Of a DNA stretch of 25,894 nt, positions 10,350 through 25,894 are shown in pieces. Every line of letters starts with the position of its first letter. Position 1 is the stretch's first letter. This stretch comes from Entonaema liquescens. Lineage: Eukaryota > Ascomycota > Sordariomycetes > Xylariales > Xylariaceae. The stretch lies in NCBI GenBank assembly GCA_902805475.1, contig CADCSX010000027.1:1-25894 (forward strand), in the 5' to 3' direction. The notes under the pieces were generated by a model. That model saw nothing but the letters and a program-made list of their open reading frames with translations, was not told where the DNA came from and did no database searches. A program made the translations under genes and the position numbers.

Positions 10350-11090
10350 TTATAAAAATTAAAAAATTATTAAAAATAAATAATAATTATATTTTTTATT
10401 AATTTTTTATAATAATTTTTTTTAATATTATATTTTTAAATTTTTTATTATATTTTAATTTTTTATTATATTTTTTTTATTTAAATTTTTAATTTTTATT
10501 ATATTTAAATATACTTTTTAAATAATTAATAAATAACATTTAATTAAATTTAAATTTTAATATTATAAATTTATTATAAAATTTAAATTAATTAATTAAA
10601 TTAAAAAATTAATATATATTATTTTAATTTAAAATTTATTTTAATTATAATTATAATAATAAATTTAATAAAAATATAAAATTTAATTATTTAAATTAAT
10701 AATTTTATAATTTATAAAAAATAATAAATTAAAAATATTAAAATAATTAAATATTTTAATATAAATTTTATTTTAAAAATTAAAATAATAATTTAATTAA
10801 ATATTTTAAAAAATATAATAAATTTATTAAATAATAAAAATAAAATAAAAAATATAATAAATAGTTAAATTATTTAAATAATAAATATTAATATTAAAAA
10901 TTTAATAAAAAATATTAAATAAAATATTTTAATTTAAAATTTTAAAAAATTAAAAATATATTTAAAAATTTTAAAAAAATAAATAATATTAAATTATATT
11001 TAATATATATTTATAAAATTAAATTTTAATATAAAAATTTAATATATAATTAATTAAAATTTAATAAATTTTAATTTATTAAATTTTAAA
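10350..11090 (+). repeat. Direct repeat, copy A (partner at 11800-12510)
   Basis: This segment can be laid alongside 11800-12510 in the same order and orientation. Shared blocks include TTTAAATTAATTAATTAAAT, a TTTTAATTATAATTATAATA block followed by AATTTAATAAAAATATAAA, TTTAATTATTTAAATTAATA, ATATAATAAATTTATTAAAT, and near the right end TTTAATATATATTTATAAAA. Differences are mainly one- to three-base A/T indels and A/T swaps. The offset is about 1.42-1.44 kb. It may be an ancient tandem duplication or two LTR-like ends; after complete C/G loss the original content cannot be told. Confidence 0.65.
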
Positions 11091-11175
11091 ATCAATTTAA
11101 TTTTATTTTATAAAATTATTTTATATTTAATAATTTTATTTAATTTTATTTTTATTAATAATTTAATAATATAAA

Positions 11176-11799
<624 letters not shown>

Positions 11800-12510
11800 A
11801 AATTTAAAATAATTAATTAAAATAAATAATTAATAATATTTTTTTATTTTATAAAATTTTATATTTTTAATTATTATATTTTAAATTTTTATTATAATTT
11901 TTTATTTTTTTTAAAATTTTAATTTTTAAATATATTTATTATTTTAAATAATTAATAAAATAATGTTTAATTAAATTTAAATTTAATTTTATTAAATTTA
12001 TTATAAAAATTTAAATTAATTAATTAAATTAAAAATTATATATTATTTTTAATTTAAAATTTTATTTTAATTATAATTATAATAATAAATTTAATAAAAA
12101 TATAAAAAATTTAATTATTTAAATTAATAATTTTATAATTTATAAAAATAATAAATTAAATTAAAATAATTTAAATATTTTAAATAAAAATTTCGTTTTT
12201 AAAAATTAAATTAATAATTTAATTTAAATATTTTTAAAAATATAATAAATTTATTAAATAATAAAAATAAAAATAAAATAAATAAAATAAATATTAAATT
12301 TTTTAAATTTATAAATATTAATATTAAAATTTAATAAAAAATATTAATTAAAAATTTTTAATTTAAAATTTTAAAAAATATAAAAATATATTTAAAAAAA
12401 TTTTAAAAAATAAAAATATTATTAAATTTAATTTAATATATATTTATAAAATTAAAATTATATAAAATTTAATATATAATTATTAATTAAAATTTAATAT
12501 ATTATAATTT
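11800..12510 (+). repeat. Direct repeat, copy C (partner at 10350-11090)
   Basis: Second copy of the x+y arrangement. It contains the same ordered blocks as 10350-11090, ending in TTTAATATATATTTATAAAA and TTTAATATATAATTATTAAT near 12435-12487. A CpG remains at 12194-12195 where copy A has only A/T (AAATTTTA near 10768), so the two copies lost their last G/C independently. Copy C and the partial copy B lie almost head to tail. Confidence 0.65.
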
Positions 12511-15132
12511 TTAATTTTAAAAAATTAATTTAATTTAATATTTAAAATTAATTTAATAAAAATATAAAAAAATATAAAAATTAAAAATAAAAATTTTAAA
12601 AAATAAATATTATTAAAAATATTTTAAAATTTATAAATAATAAAATAATTATATATAAAATATAATAATTATAAATAATTAAATTTAAAATAATATAATA
12701 ATAATTTATTATAAAAATAAAAAAAATTATTATTAAAAAAATTTAATAAATTTTAAAATAATTAAAAAAATAATAAAAATAAATATTAAAAATAATTAAT
12801 TAAATTTTAAAAAATAAAAATTAATAATAATATATAAATTTAAAATAAAATTATTATAATTATATTTTAAAAATATAAAAATTTATAAATAAAAAAAAAT
12901 AAAAAAAAATAAAAAAATTTTAAAATTAAATTATAAATATTAATTAATTTTTTATTTTATAATAAAAAATTTAAAATTAAATTAATTATAAAATTTATAT
13001 ATAAATTTTAAAAAATTATTAATAAATATTAAAATAAAAAATTAATAAAATATTAAAATTTTAAAATTAATATATTATAAAAAAAAATTAAATATATAAT
13101 AATTATAAAATAATTTTATTAAAAATAATAAAAATTTTATATAATAATAATTATTTTAAAAATAAAATTTTTTTAATATAAATTTTTATAAAATATAAAA
13201 ATAAAATAATATTATAAATATTATAATTTTAATTATATAATAAAATATTATAAATAATAAATAAAATATAATAAATATATAAATATAATATATAAAAAAA
13301 AATTATATAATTAAAATTAAGTATAAAATTATAATATTTTTATTTAATTTAAAATAAAATTATAATAAAATAAAATAAAAAAAAAAAAAAAATAAAAAAT
13401 TTATATATATAAATTATAATAATTTAAATAAAAAAAAAATTTTATATTTAAAAATTTAATTTATATTATTTATAATAATTTTATATTTATAATATTTAAA
13501 AATAAAAAAAGTTTTTAAAAAATAAATTAAATAATATTATAAATTTTAAAATTATTTTTTTAATTATAAAATATTTTAAAAAAATTTAAAAATAATATAT
13601 TTTTAATATTATATAATATTAATAATAATATTTAAAATAATTTAATTTTATTTAAATAAATAATTTATATATAAAAATAAAATAATATATAATTTTTTTA
13701 AAATATATAATAATAAAAATAAAAATAATATATTAAATATAATATAAAATAATAAAAATATTATTTTAAATTTTAAAAATATAAAATAATTTAAATTTAA
13801 TTATAATATAAAATTATAATTTATAAAAAAAATTATATAATTTATTAATTAATAATTATAAAATAATATAAAATAAATTAAAATAAATTATATTATATAT
13901 AATTAAAATAATAAATAATATAAAATAAATAAATAAAATAAAATATAATAAATAATATAAATTATATATATATAATAATAATATAAAACGTTTATATAAA
14001 ATTAAAAAAATAATAAAATATAATTTTTTTTTTTTTAAAAATAAATAAAAAATAAAATATATATTATAATAAAATTTTTAATATATATTATTTTATTTTA
14101 AAAAAATAAAATAATAAATAATTTAAATATTTTATTAAATTTAATAAAATAATAATAGTTAAATTAATTATAATAAAAAATTAATTTATAAAATAATAAA
14201 AAATTAAAAAATTTAATTATTTAATATAAATAAATATAAAATATTAAATATAATATTTTAAAATTAATTAAATAAAATTAAAAATTATAAAAATATAATT
14301 AATTAAAATTATTATAAAAAATATTTAAATATAAATTTTATAAATTTTATAAAAATATAAATAATAAATATAAATTTTAATTTAATAATAATAAAAATAA
14401 AAATAAAAAAAATTATTAATATTAAAATTTTTTAAATTTTAATAATTAAATTTTTATATTAATTATATAATAAAAAGTTTTAAAATAATAATAATAATAT
14501 TATTAAAATAAAAATAATTTATTTATAACGGTTAAATAATAAATTAAATAAATTATTAAAGTAAAAAAAATAAATTTTATATAAAATAAAATTTTAAAAT
14601 ATTAAATAATATAAAATTAAAAAATAAAATATTAATATAATAAAAATATATTATAAAAATAATATAAAAATTAAAAATTTTAATAATTAAAATAATAATA
14701 AAAATTTTAAAATATAATAAATTTTTATAAAATTAAAAAATTATTTAATTTAAAATTAATAAATTAATATAAAAATAAAATTATTTTAATTTAAAAAAAT
14801 ATAATTAAATAATTATAAATAATTATTTATATATAAAAAATAAATATATTTTAAATAAAATTTTTATTAAATTTAATTTAAAATTTTATAAATATAATTT
14901 TTAATAAAATAAAATAAAATTTATAATTAATAATTATATAAAATAAAAATATTTAAAAATATATTAATAATTATAAAAAATATAAATTTTTTAAAAAAAA
15001 TAAAATATTAATAAAATTTTTTATATAAATATAATAAATTATTATTTAAAATTATTATAAATAATATTAATAAATAATTTTATTATAAATATTATTTAAT
15101 AAATTTTATATAATAATAATTATTATATTATT

Positions 15133-15138
<6 letters not shown>

Positions 15139-15171
<33 letters not shown>

Positions 15172-15174
15172 TTT
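15139..15174. repeat. A29 run followed directly by T7
   Basis: Twenty-nine consecutive A (15139-15167) followed by seven T (15168-15174). It is the longest homopolymer in the window. It could be an eroded poly(A) tail of a retroposed copy, or simple slippage; no element can be recognised next to it. Confidence 0.9.
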
Positions 15175-16327
15175 AAATATATATAAATTAATAATATTAT
15201 TAAATATTTTAAAAAAAATAATAAAAAAATAATTATATTATAAATAATATTTATAATAAAATAAATATTTTTTTTAAAAATTAAATAAATAATAAATAAT
15301 ATAAATTAATAAAATAATTATTAAAATAATAATAAATTTAAATAATATATTTAATATAAAATTAAATAAAATATTATTATTATAATTTAATATAATAAAA
15401 TATTTAATTATATTATTTTAAAAAATAATATATATTTTTAAAAAAAAAAATTTTAAATAAATAATAAAATAAATTAAATTATTTAAAAATAAAAAAAATA
15501 TATTAATATTTAAAAATAAATTTTAATTTAAAATATATTTTTAAATAAATATTTTATAAAATTTTTATTATTTTTATTTATTTATTTTATATATATTAAA
15601 TTTTATAAAAAAATTAAAAAAATTAAATATTTATAATTAATTTTATAAATAATATAAATTTAATAATAATAAATTTAAATATTAAAAAAATTATAAAAAT
15701 TAAAAATTTATATTTTAAATATATTTTAATAAATAAAATAATTTAAAATAATTTTTTATTTTTTAAAAATAATTAATATATTTATTAAAATATATAAATT
15801 AAATAAAAATATAATATAATTAAAAATTATAATAATAAAATTAATAAAAAATAATAAATTTTTAAAAATTTAATTAAATAAAAATTAAAATAAAATTAAT
15901 TTTATTTAAAATTATTTTTAAATTATATTAATAAATAAAAATTTAATATTTATAATTAATTTTAATTAAAATTATTATTAAATTATATATTTTATAATTT
16001 TTAAATATATATTTAAATATTAAAATAAATATTATTAAAATATTAATTTTATATTTTTTATATTTAAATTTAAAATTAAATTTATAATTAATATTAAATT
16101 TTATTATAAATTATATTTATATAAAAATTAATAATATTTAAATATTTAATATTTAATTAATAATATATATTAAATTATTATTTATATTATTTAATAATAT
16201 TTTATTTAATTTATATAATATATTTATAAAATTATTTTTATTAAATAAATTTAAAATTTAATTAAATATATAAAAATAATTTTTATTAAAAATTTAATAT
16301 TATAAAAAATAAAATAAAAATATTATT

Positions 16328-16448
16328 ATTTATAAATTATATTTTTTTATTTATAAATTATATTTTTATTTACAAATTATATTTTTTATTTATATATTAA
16401 ATAAATTATTAATTTTATTTATAAATTATATTTTTATTTATAAATTAT
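16328..16448. repeat. Imperfect tandem repeat of about 20-21 bases
   Basis: The unit ATTTATAAATTATATTTTT recurs at about 16328, 16349, 16369 (with one C, ATTTACAAATT), 16417 and 16437, with a diverged, longer copy at about 16389-16416. Copies vary in the length of the T-run. Confidence 0.75.
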
Positions 16449-19405
16449 TTAAATTAATTTTAAAAATATTATAAAATTTATTTAAATTTAATATTAAATT
16501 AATTAATTAAAATTTAAATAATTAAAATATTTAAAATATTTTATAAATATTAAATTTTATAATTATAAATATTAAATTTATTTAATTTAATAAATTAAAT
16601 TATAAATTTATTAATTTATAATAAATTTTATATATATAATTATAAACTTTAATTATAAATAATTTAAATTATAAATTTATAATAATTTTAAATAAAATAT
16701 TTAAAATAAATAAAATATTTAAAAATAATTAAAATAAAAATAAAAAAATAATAATATTTTTTTAAAATTAATAATATTTATATAAAATATAATTTTTAAA
16801 TATTAAAAAATATATATAAAAATTATAAAAAAATATTATAATATATAAAATAATTATATAATATATATTAAATAATAAAAATAAAATAAATAAAATAATA
16901 ATAAATTAAAAAAATAATTAATTTATTTTAAAAATAATAAAAATATATAAAATAATATTAATTAAATATATAAAAAATAAAATAAAATATTTTATTAAAT
17001 TTATATTTAAATAAAATAATTAAATTTAAAAATAAATAATAATAAAAATAATTTAATAAAAAAATAAAATTAAAATTTAAAAATAATTTTAAAAATTATA
17101 AATGTAAAAATTAAAATTTAATAAAAAAAAATAAATTAAATTATAAAATTTTTTATTATTAATTTATTAAAAAAATTAAAAAAAATTATAAATAAATAAA
17201 ATAAATTAAATTATAAAAAAATTTTTTTAAAAAAAATAATATTATAAATATAAAAATAAATAAAATTAAAAATATATTTAAAATATAATTATATTAAAAA
17301 TTTTATTAAAAATAAATAATTAAAAAAAAATTTATAAATTATTAAAAAAATATAAATTTAATATTAATTTAAATATATATAAAAAATAAAATTAAAAATA
17401 TTTTTATTTAAATAAAAAAATATTTAAAATAAAAATATTATAATATTAATAAATTTAAAAAATAATTTATTATATAATAATAAAATATATAAAATTTATA
17501 ATTTAAAAAATAAATTATATAATAAATTAATATTAAAAATATTTAAATTATAATATAATTAAAAAAAAATAATATAAAATAAATTAAATTATATAATAAT
17601 TTTTAAAATTAAAATATTATTAATATATAAATTAATAATTAATTTAATAAAAAAAATTTTAAAAATTTAAATTTAAAAAATTTTAATTAAATTTTAATAA
17701 ATATAAATAAAAAAAAATTATATAAAATTTATAATAAAATTATAAAAAATAAATTAATTAAATTTTTTATATTAAATATAATTTATTATTTAATTTTAAA
17801 AATTATTATTATTATTAAATAATTTATTAATAATAAAAAAAAAATATTATTTAAAAATTATTAATTTTTTAATTAAAATTATTAAAAATTAAATTAATAT
17901 TAAAATTATTATTATTAAAATTAATATTTTAAAATTTTAAATTAAAAATTTTAATAATTTAATTTAATTTTTAATATTTTTTATTAAATTATTTATTTAA
18001 TTTATTAAAATATATTATTTAATTTTTAAATTTTTAAATTAAAATTTTAAAAAATAAAAAATTATTTAAAAAAAAATATTAAATTATAATAATATAAATA
18101 AATTTTTATTAAATTTTATAAATATAATAAAATTTATAATAAAATATATATTTTATAATAATTTATTAAATAAATTTATAATTTATAATTAAAAATTAAA
18201 ATAAAAATTATAATTTATTTAAAATTAAAATAAAAAATTAATAATAATAATAAAAAAATAAATTAAAAATAATAAAATTAATTTTATTATAATTAAAATA
18301 AAAATATAAATTAAAAATTATATTATATTAATATTATAATTAAATATAATAATATTATAATTTAAATAATTAATAATTTAAAATTATATTATTTTAAAAT
18401 TATAATAAATTTATAAATAAATTATTTTATAATAATTATAAAATATAATATAATTAATTAAAAATTTAATAATTAAAAATTATTAATTTAAAATAAAAAT
18501 TAAAAAATATTTAATTTTAAATATTATTAAAAAATTAAAAAAATTATAAAATATATTAAAATTTTTAAATTATTTTATTTATTTTAAAAATAATTAATAT
18601 AAATAAATTATAAATAATATAAAAAAATATATTAAAATATATTTTTAATAATTTAATATAATAATAATAAATAAATTAATTAAAAAAAAATTAAATAATT
18701 AAAATAAAAAAATTTTAAATTATAATTATATTAAAAATAAATTAAATAAAATAAAATATATAAAAATAATAATAATAATTATAATTAAAATATTTAAAAA
18801 TATATAATTAAAATATAATAAATTTATTAAATTTATTATTATTATTATAATAAAAAATTTATAATAAATATAATAATAAATAAAAATTAAAATATAAAAT
18901 TTAAATAAAAAATAAATTTAAAAAAAAAATTAATAAAATTAAAAAAAAATAATAATTTTATAATATATATTAAATAAAATTATAAATATTAAAAATATTA
19001 TTATTATATATAATATTAATAATTATTATATTTATATAAAAAATAAAATAAAAATAAAATTATTTATAATTTAATAAAAAATAATATATTAAAAATAATA
19101 AAAAAAAATATTTAATAAAAATAATAAAATAATTTTAAATAAAATATTAAAATATAATAAAATAAATTATATAAAAATAATAAAAAAAAATTTTATATAA
19201 TTAAATATATTATTAATTTATTAAAATAATAATAAAATTTTAATAAAATATAATAAATATAATATAAATATATAATAAATATTAAAATAAATAAAATAAA
19301 TTAAATTTTTTTATTAAAAATATAATTTTTAATTTAAATTTATTAAAAAAAATATTAATAATATTTAATTATAATAAATTAAATATATAAATATAATAAA
19401 ATAAA

Positions 19406-19407
<2 letters not shown>

Positions 19408-19439
<32 letters not shown>

Positions 19440-19440
19440 A
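19408..19440. repeat. Short (AAT)n/(ATT)n inverted microsatellite
   Basis: About seven AAT units run straight into ATT units (ending ATATTATTATTAA), making a small perfect-looking inverted repeat of pure A/T. Confidence 0.8.
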
Positions 19441-21202
19441 ATTTTTATTTTATTATATATATAAATAATATTATTAATTATAAATAATTTATATTTTAAT
19501 TTTAAATATATAATATATATATTTTTTTATAATATAATTTTAAATTATTTAAATTTATATAATAAATTTATTAATTAAAAAATTTTTAATATATTTATAT
19601 AATTTTTTAAAATTTTATATAATAAAATTATTTTTAAAAAAATAATAAAAAATAAAATTTTTATAAATTATTTAAATTAATAATAAAATAAAATAAATTA
19701 ATTTAATTTTTTTTAATAATTATTATTTATAAAAAAAATATTTATTTTTATTATTTATTATTAATTTTATAAATTATTTTAAATTTATTAAAAATATATA
19801 TAATTAATTTTAATATATATATTATTTAATTTTTATAAAATATTATTTTAAATTTAATTAATAAATATTATAAATTAATTTTATAATTAATTTATTTAAA
19901 AAATAATACTTTATATTAATATAATATATTAATTTATTTTTATATAATTATATTTTTTTAAATAATTTTTTTTATTAATAATTTTTTTAAAATATAATTA
20001 ATTTTTATTAATTTAATTTTATTAATAATTATAAAATAATTATAATTATATTTTATAAATTTTTATTTATTATTTATATTTATTTTTATTATTTTTAATA
20101 ATAATTATAATTTTTTATTTAAATATTTAATATTATTAATATATTATTAATTTTATAATTTAAAATAAAAATTATTTTATTTTTTATTTTTATTTAATTT
20201 ATTTTTTTATTAAATTTTAATATTTATTTAAATAAAATTTAAAATTTTTAAATATTATAAATTATTATTTATAAATATATTTTTTAATTTTTATTTATTA
20301 ATTTTATTATTTAATTATTTTTAATAAATAATAATAATTTATTAAATTTTATTTTAATTTTTTAATTATAATTTTTAATATTTATTATTTTAAAATTTTA
20401 ATTATTTTTTTATAAATATAATATTTATTAAAAAAAATTTAAATTTTATTAAATAATTAATATTTAATTTAATTTAAAAATAATAATTTTATTAAATTTT
20501 TATAAATATAATTTTAATTTATATTAAATTTTAATTATTTAAAAAATTTAAATATTATTTTATAAAATAATAATTAAATATATTTATTAACGTATTAAAT
20601 TATTTTTAATTTATTTTAATATAAATTTATAAATATAAAATATTTTTTAAATAATTTTATATATATTTATATTAAAATTAATTATAAATTTAATATTTAA
20701 TTAATTTAATAATTATTTTAATAAAATTATATTATAAATATATTTTAATATAATAAATTAATATAATATAAATTTTAATTATATAATTTATTATTAATAA
20801 ATATATTAATATTTTATTTAAATTATTATAATTATTAATTAATTTTATATTTTTTAATTTAATTTTATTTATTTTTAATTTTTTATTTTATTAAATAATA
20901 AATTAATATTTAAATTATAAATTAAATTTAAAATATATAAAAAGTTATAATTTTTTAATTTAATTTTAATTAATTTATAAATATTATTTTAATATTATAT
21001 TATTAATAAAAAATAAAAAAAAATAAAAAATTTTTTATTTATTAATATAATTAAAATAATTTAATAAAATTTTAAATTATTTATTTTAAATATATATAAA
21101 ATTATATATTAATTAATTTATTATAAAAAATTAAAATAATAAAATAATATTTATATTTAAAATTATAATTAATTAATAAAAATAAATAATTAATATTTAA
21201 AT

Positions 21203-21230
21203 ATTTATTTATTTATTTATTTATTTATTA
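21203..21230. repeat. (ATTT)n microsatellite
   Basis: Six to seven consecutive ATTT units in otherwise irregular A/T sequence. Confidence 0.85.
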
Positions 21231-24200
21231 TTTTTATATTATTATATTATATATAATTATATTTATTTATAATAAAATATTATTAATATTTTTATTAAAT
21301 AAATAAATTTTAAATAAAATTATATATATATTATAATAAATTTATTATTTTATTTTAATTATATTTATAATTATTATTTAAAATTATTTTTATTTATATT
21401 TAAAATTAATATTATTAATTAATTTATAATTTTTTTTAATTAAATTATAAAATTTAAATATTAATTTATAAATTTTAATTAAATAATTATTAATTAAATT
21501 TTTTTTTTAAAATAATATTTTTATTAATAACGTTATAAATTTTTATTAAATATATTTTATATAAATTTTTTTAAATAATTATTTTTAATTTAATAATATT
21601 TAAAATATTAAAGTTTTAAAATAAATTTTAATTTTAAAAATAAATTTTAATATTTATATAAAAAAATTTTTAATTTAAATAATAAATAAAAATTATAATT
21701 TAAATATTTATTATAATTAAAATTATAATAATATTTATAATTTAAAATTTAATTTTTTTTTTAAATATTTAAATTTTAATATATTTATTATTTAAATAAT
21801 ATATAATTTTAATTTTATAAAATTAAAAAATTTATTTATTAATAATTAAATTTTTAAATAATTATTTAATATTAATTAAGGTTTTATTAAAAAATTAAAA
21901 TTTTATAATAATTATAAAATTTAATTAATTTTAAAAAAATATTAAATTTAAATAATTATATTAAATTATTTATATAATTATTTAAATTAATTATAATATT
22001 TATTATATTATTATATTAAAATTTTAATTTATTTTAAAAAATAAAAAATATAAATAAATTAATATATTTATTTAAAATTATAATATTTAAATTTTATTTA
22101 ATTATGTATTTTAATATAATATATAATTTAAAAATAATTATTAAAAATATTAAATTAATTTATTTTATTTATTATTAATTAAATAATTATTTAAATAATT
22201 TATAAAAATTTAATTTTTATTATTTTTAATTAATAAATTTAACATAAAAAATTTTTATAATAATAAAAATAATTTTTATTAAATTTTTTATATTTATTAA
22301 TAATTAATTTTATTAATTATAAATTATAAAATAATATTAAAATAAATTTTATTTTTTAAAATAAAATTATTTTAAATATTATATTAATAATTATTATTAT
22401 ATAATTTAATTATTTTATTAAATATTTTAATAAAATTTAAAATAATTTTTTTAATTTTAATATTTAATAAATAATAATATTATAATTAAATAATAATTTT
22501 TAAGTTAAATATTAAATATGTTTTTTTTATATATTTTAAGTATATATTAAATTTTAAATTTTTATTAAAAAATAAAATTTTTAAAATTTAAATATTTTAT
22601 TTAATATTTAAAAAATATTAAAATTTATATTTTATTATTATTTATTAAATATAAATTAAAAAATTAAATTTTTTAATTTTTAAATATTTAATATTAAAAT
22701 TTTTATTTAAATATTAAAAATATTAAAAAATTAATTAATAATTTAAAATATTTTATAAAATTAAAAAATAAATTTATATATATTAATAAAATATTATTAA
22801 TATTTTTAAAAATTATATAAATATTAAAATAAATTAATAAAAAAAAATAATAATTTTAAATTTTAAATAATTTTTTTTAAAATAATTAAATTTATTATAA
22901 TTTTATTTTATATTATAAAATTTTAAAATTATATTAATAATAAATTTAAAATAAATTTTATTAAATTATATAATTTAATTTAAAAATATATAAATTTATT
23001 AAAAAAAAATTAAAAAATAAATTTAAATATTTAAATTAAAATAAAATTTATATATTAAATTTATAATTATTTATATAATATTAATTTTAATTTAATTTAA
23101 TTAAAATATTATATTTATATAATAATATTTATTTATTTAAAATAATATAAATAAAATTTTTATTTTATATTTTATATAAATAAATATTAAAATATATTTA
23201 AATAAATAAATTTAAAAATATATTATTTTAAATAATATTTTTTTTAAATAAAATTTATATATTATAATATTATAAATAAATTATTAAATATTAATTAAAA
23301 TTTAATATTATTAATATAAATATATATAAAAATAATTTTTTAAATTAAATTTAATAATATTTAATTTAATAATTTAACGTTTAAATTTTTATTAAAAAAA
23401 TTAAATTTAAATTTATAATTATTATAAGTTTTTAATTTTTAATAAAAATAAATTACTATTAAAATAATTATATAAAATTAATATATTAATAAATAATTTT
23501 TATTTTATAAAAATATAAATATAATATTATAAAATTATTTAAATAATAAATTATATTAAATTTTAAATATTTAAAAAAATAATAAATTTTTAAATTATTA
23601 AATAAAATATTATTATTTAATTATATTTAATTTTAAATTATAAATTATTTATTATTAAAAATTAAAAAATTATTTTTTATATAAATATTAAAAAATTTAT
23701 TTTAAAAATTAAATATATATTTTAAAATATTATTATTTTAAATATTATTAAATTAAAAAATTAATAATTTAAAAAAATATATATAAAACATATTTAATAA
23801 AATTTATAATATTATTAATAAAAATATTATTTAAATAAAATTTTTAATTAATAATAATTTAATTAAAATTTATAATATAATATTTAAATTTATAATTTAA
23901 TTAAAAAAATAATTTATAATTAAAAAAATTATAAAATTAATTAATAATATTTAATTTTATATATAAATAAAATAATTATAAATAATAAATTATAAATATA
24001 ATATAAAAAATAAAAAAAAATAAATAATTTTTTTAATATAAATATAATTTTTAATTAAAAATAATATAATAAAATATTATAAAATAATATAATTATATAA
24101 ATATAATAAATAAAAATAAATAAATAATATAATAAATAAAATTAAAATTTTTATATATATATTTAATAAATTAAAATTTATAAAATTATATAAAAATAAT

Positions 24201-25894
24201 TAAAAATAATTTAAAAAAATTATATTTTTATAAAAATATAAATTTTATTATTTAAATTAAAAATTAATTTAAAATTATTATATATTTAATATAAATAAAA
24301 TTTAAAATATATTAAAATTATTAAAAAAATTTAAATTTTAATAATAAAAATTATTATATTTATATTATAAAATTAATTTTATTTTAAAAATAATAATAAT
24401 AATATAATAATTTAAATAATTATTAAATTAAAATTTTTTAAAATATTAAATTAATTATTAATAATTTTATTTTAAAATTTATAAAATTATTTAATATTAA
24501 AATAGTTAATATACTTTATAATATTTTAAAATAAAAAATTTATTTTATAATTTTTATAAAAAATTAAAAATATTAATTTTATAAATTTATAAATTAAAAA
24601 AATTTAAAAATAAATTATTTAATTTAAAATAATATTAAATTATTATTTTTAATTTATAAATTTTAAATTTAAATTTTAATAATTAATTATTAATAATTTA
24701 TAATATTATTAATTTTATTAAATTTATTATATTTAATAATTATATAAATTAAATAAAACGTTTTTTATTTATTTTTTATTAAATATTTTTTTTAATTATA
24801 TTAAATTATATATAAAATTTTTATATTTTTATTTTATAAATTTATAATTATATTTTTAAATATATTATTTTTATTTATTATATTAATTAAATTAATATAA
24901 ATTAAAATATTATATTTTAATTATAAAAAAAAATTTTATTATATAAATTTTTAAAATTATTTTATTTATTTTAATTATTTTAATTTAATTTAAAAATATA
25001 TAATTATTTAAAAAAAATTTTAATTTTTTAATTATTTAAATTTAAAAATAATATTTTTATAATTAAAAAAATAAATTAAAAAATAATTTATTTAAATTAT
25101 AAAAAAAATTTAAATTTTTATAATTTTAATAAATAAATATTATATATTTTTAAATTTATTATTAATATAAGTTTTATATTTAAAATTTAAAATATTATAA
25201 TAAAATTTTTTAAAATTTAAATAAATTAAAAAATAAAAAATTAAAAAAAAAAAATAATAAATTTTTTTATTAAATAAATTTATATTATTAAAATAATTTT
25301 AATTTATTTTTAATTAAAATTTAATTAAAATATTTTTAAATAATTTAATTTTTTTTTTAATAAAAATATTTTAATTTTTAAAAAATTTATTAAATATTTT
25401 TAAATTTATATATATAATTTTTTTAATAAATAATTTTTTTATTTTATAAAATATTATATTTTATTTTAAATTTTTAAAATTTAATATTTTTTTTATTTTA
25501 TATTTTTTAAATATTTTTTAATTTTAATAATATTATTAATTAATATATTTTATAATATTAATTTTTAATAAAATAATTATAAAAAATTAAATATATTTAT
25601 ATTATTTTTAATAATATTATTAATAAATAATAAATAAATAATTTTTTAATTTTAAATAATTTTAATTTTTAAATTTAATTTATTATTAAATTTTTAATTT
25701 TAATTTATAATAATATTTTTTATATTAATTTTAATTATTTATAAAATAAATATATTTTTTTTATAAAATTAAATTTTTTAATTTTTATTATTATTATATT
25801 TTTATTTATAATTAAAAAAAGTTAAATTTACATAATATTTATTATAATAATTATATATATTAATTTTATATTTTATTTTTTAAAATTATTTTAA

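Larger units (their letters stand above)
12531..25894. repeat. Near-pure A+T block, right arm, to the end of the window
   Basis: More than 13 kb with only a few dozen G/C bases, often as isolated AAG/ACT contexts or as CpG pairs (13989, 14529, 20591, 21531, 23378, 24759). There is no ORF of meaningful length, no RNA gene and no recognisable transposon protein. Microsatellite-like stretches occur at 15139-15174, 16328-16448, 19408-19440 and 21203-21230. The block runs off the right edge with unchanged composition, so its full size is unknown. RIP-saturated heterochromatin is the best reading; centromeric, pericentromeric or subtelomeric position cannot be decided here. Confidence 0.72.

Overview
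The window looks like nuclear DNA of a filamentous ascomycete (Pezizomycotina). Three things point there. A GPR1/FUN34/YaaH-type transporter gene has short spliceosomal introns (GTATGT donor, GCTAAC branch sites). The sequence then switches abruptly from about 45% GC to almost pure A+T. Inside the A+T block lies a retrotransposon relic whose every recognisable damage is a C-to-T or G-to-A transition, the signature of repeat-induced point mutation (RIP). I cannot name the species.

Layout. (1) 1-831, + strand: the 3' part of an acetate/ammonium transporter-family gene, cut by the window start. It has two introns (about 208-288 and 667-722) and at least nine single-base frame changes, so it is either a fresh pseudogene or badly sequenced here. 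(2) 832-1571: ordinary-composition intergenic DNA with no gene I can support. (3) 1572-25894: an A+T block in which G or C occurs only about once in several hundred bases. Long stretches have no G or C at all and it has no coding capacity. It contains simple and tandem repeats, an ancient direct duplication (about 10350-11090 and 11800-12510), and a single island with a few percent G+C (about 7230-8700).

The island is the main find. In one uninterrupted register from about 7561 to 8760, + strand, it still reads as a Ty3/gypsy integrase plus C-terminal region. The HHCC zinc-binding module is visible, the D and E positions are exactly 35 residues apart, and a tail motif typical of fungal gypsy polyproteins follows. 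Catalytic Asp reads Asn, Glu reads Lys, His reads Tyr, Cys reads Tyr and Gln reads stop, all explained by RIP-type transitions. This stretch kept its frame for over 1 kb, while the transporter gene did not.

Biologically this is a euchromatin/heterochromatin boundary. A normal gene ends roughly 740 bp before a repeat graveyard that RIP has driven nearly to the limit of base composition. Such blocks in filamentous fungi are usually constitutive heterochromatin, often centromeric, pericentromeric or subtelomeric. Sequence alone does not say which. I found no evidence of a new enzymatic or defence system. The unusual signals concern mutation: near-exhaustive RIP, strand-asymmetric residual bases in the relic, and survival of G/C as CpG pairs in an AACG context.
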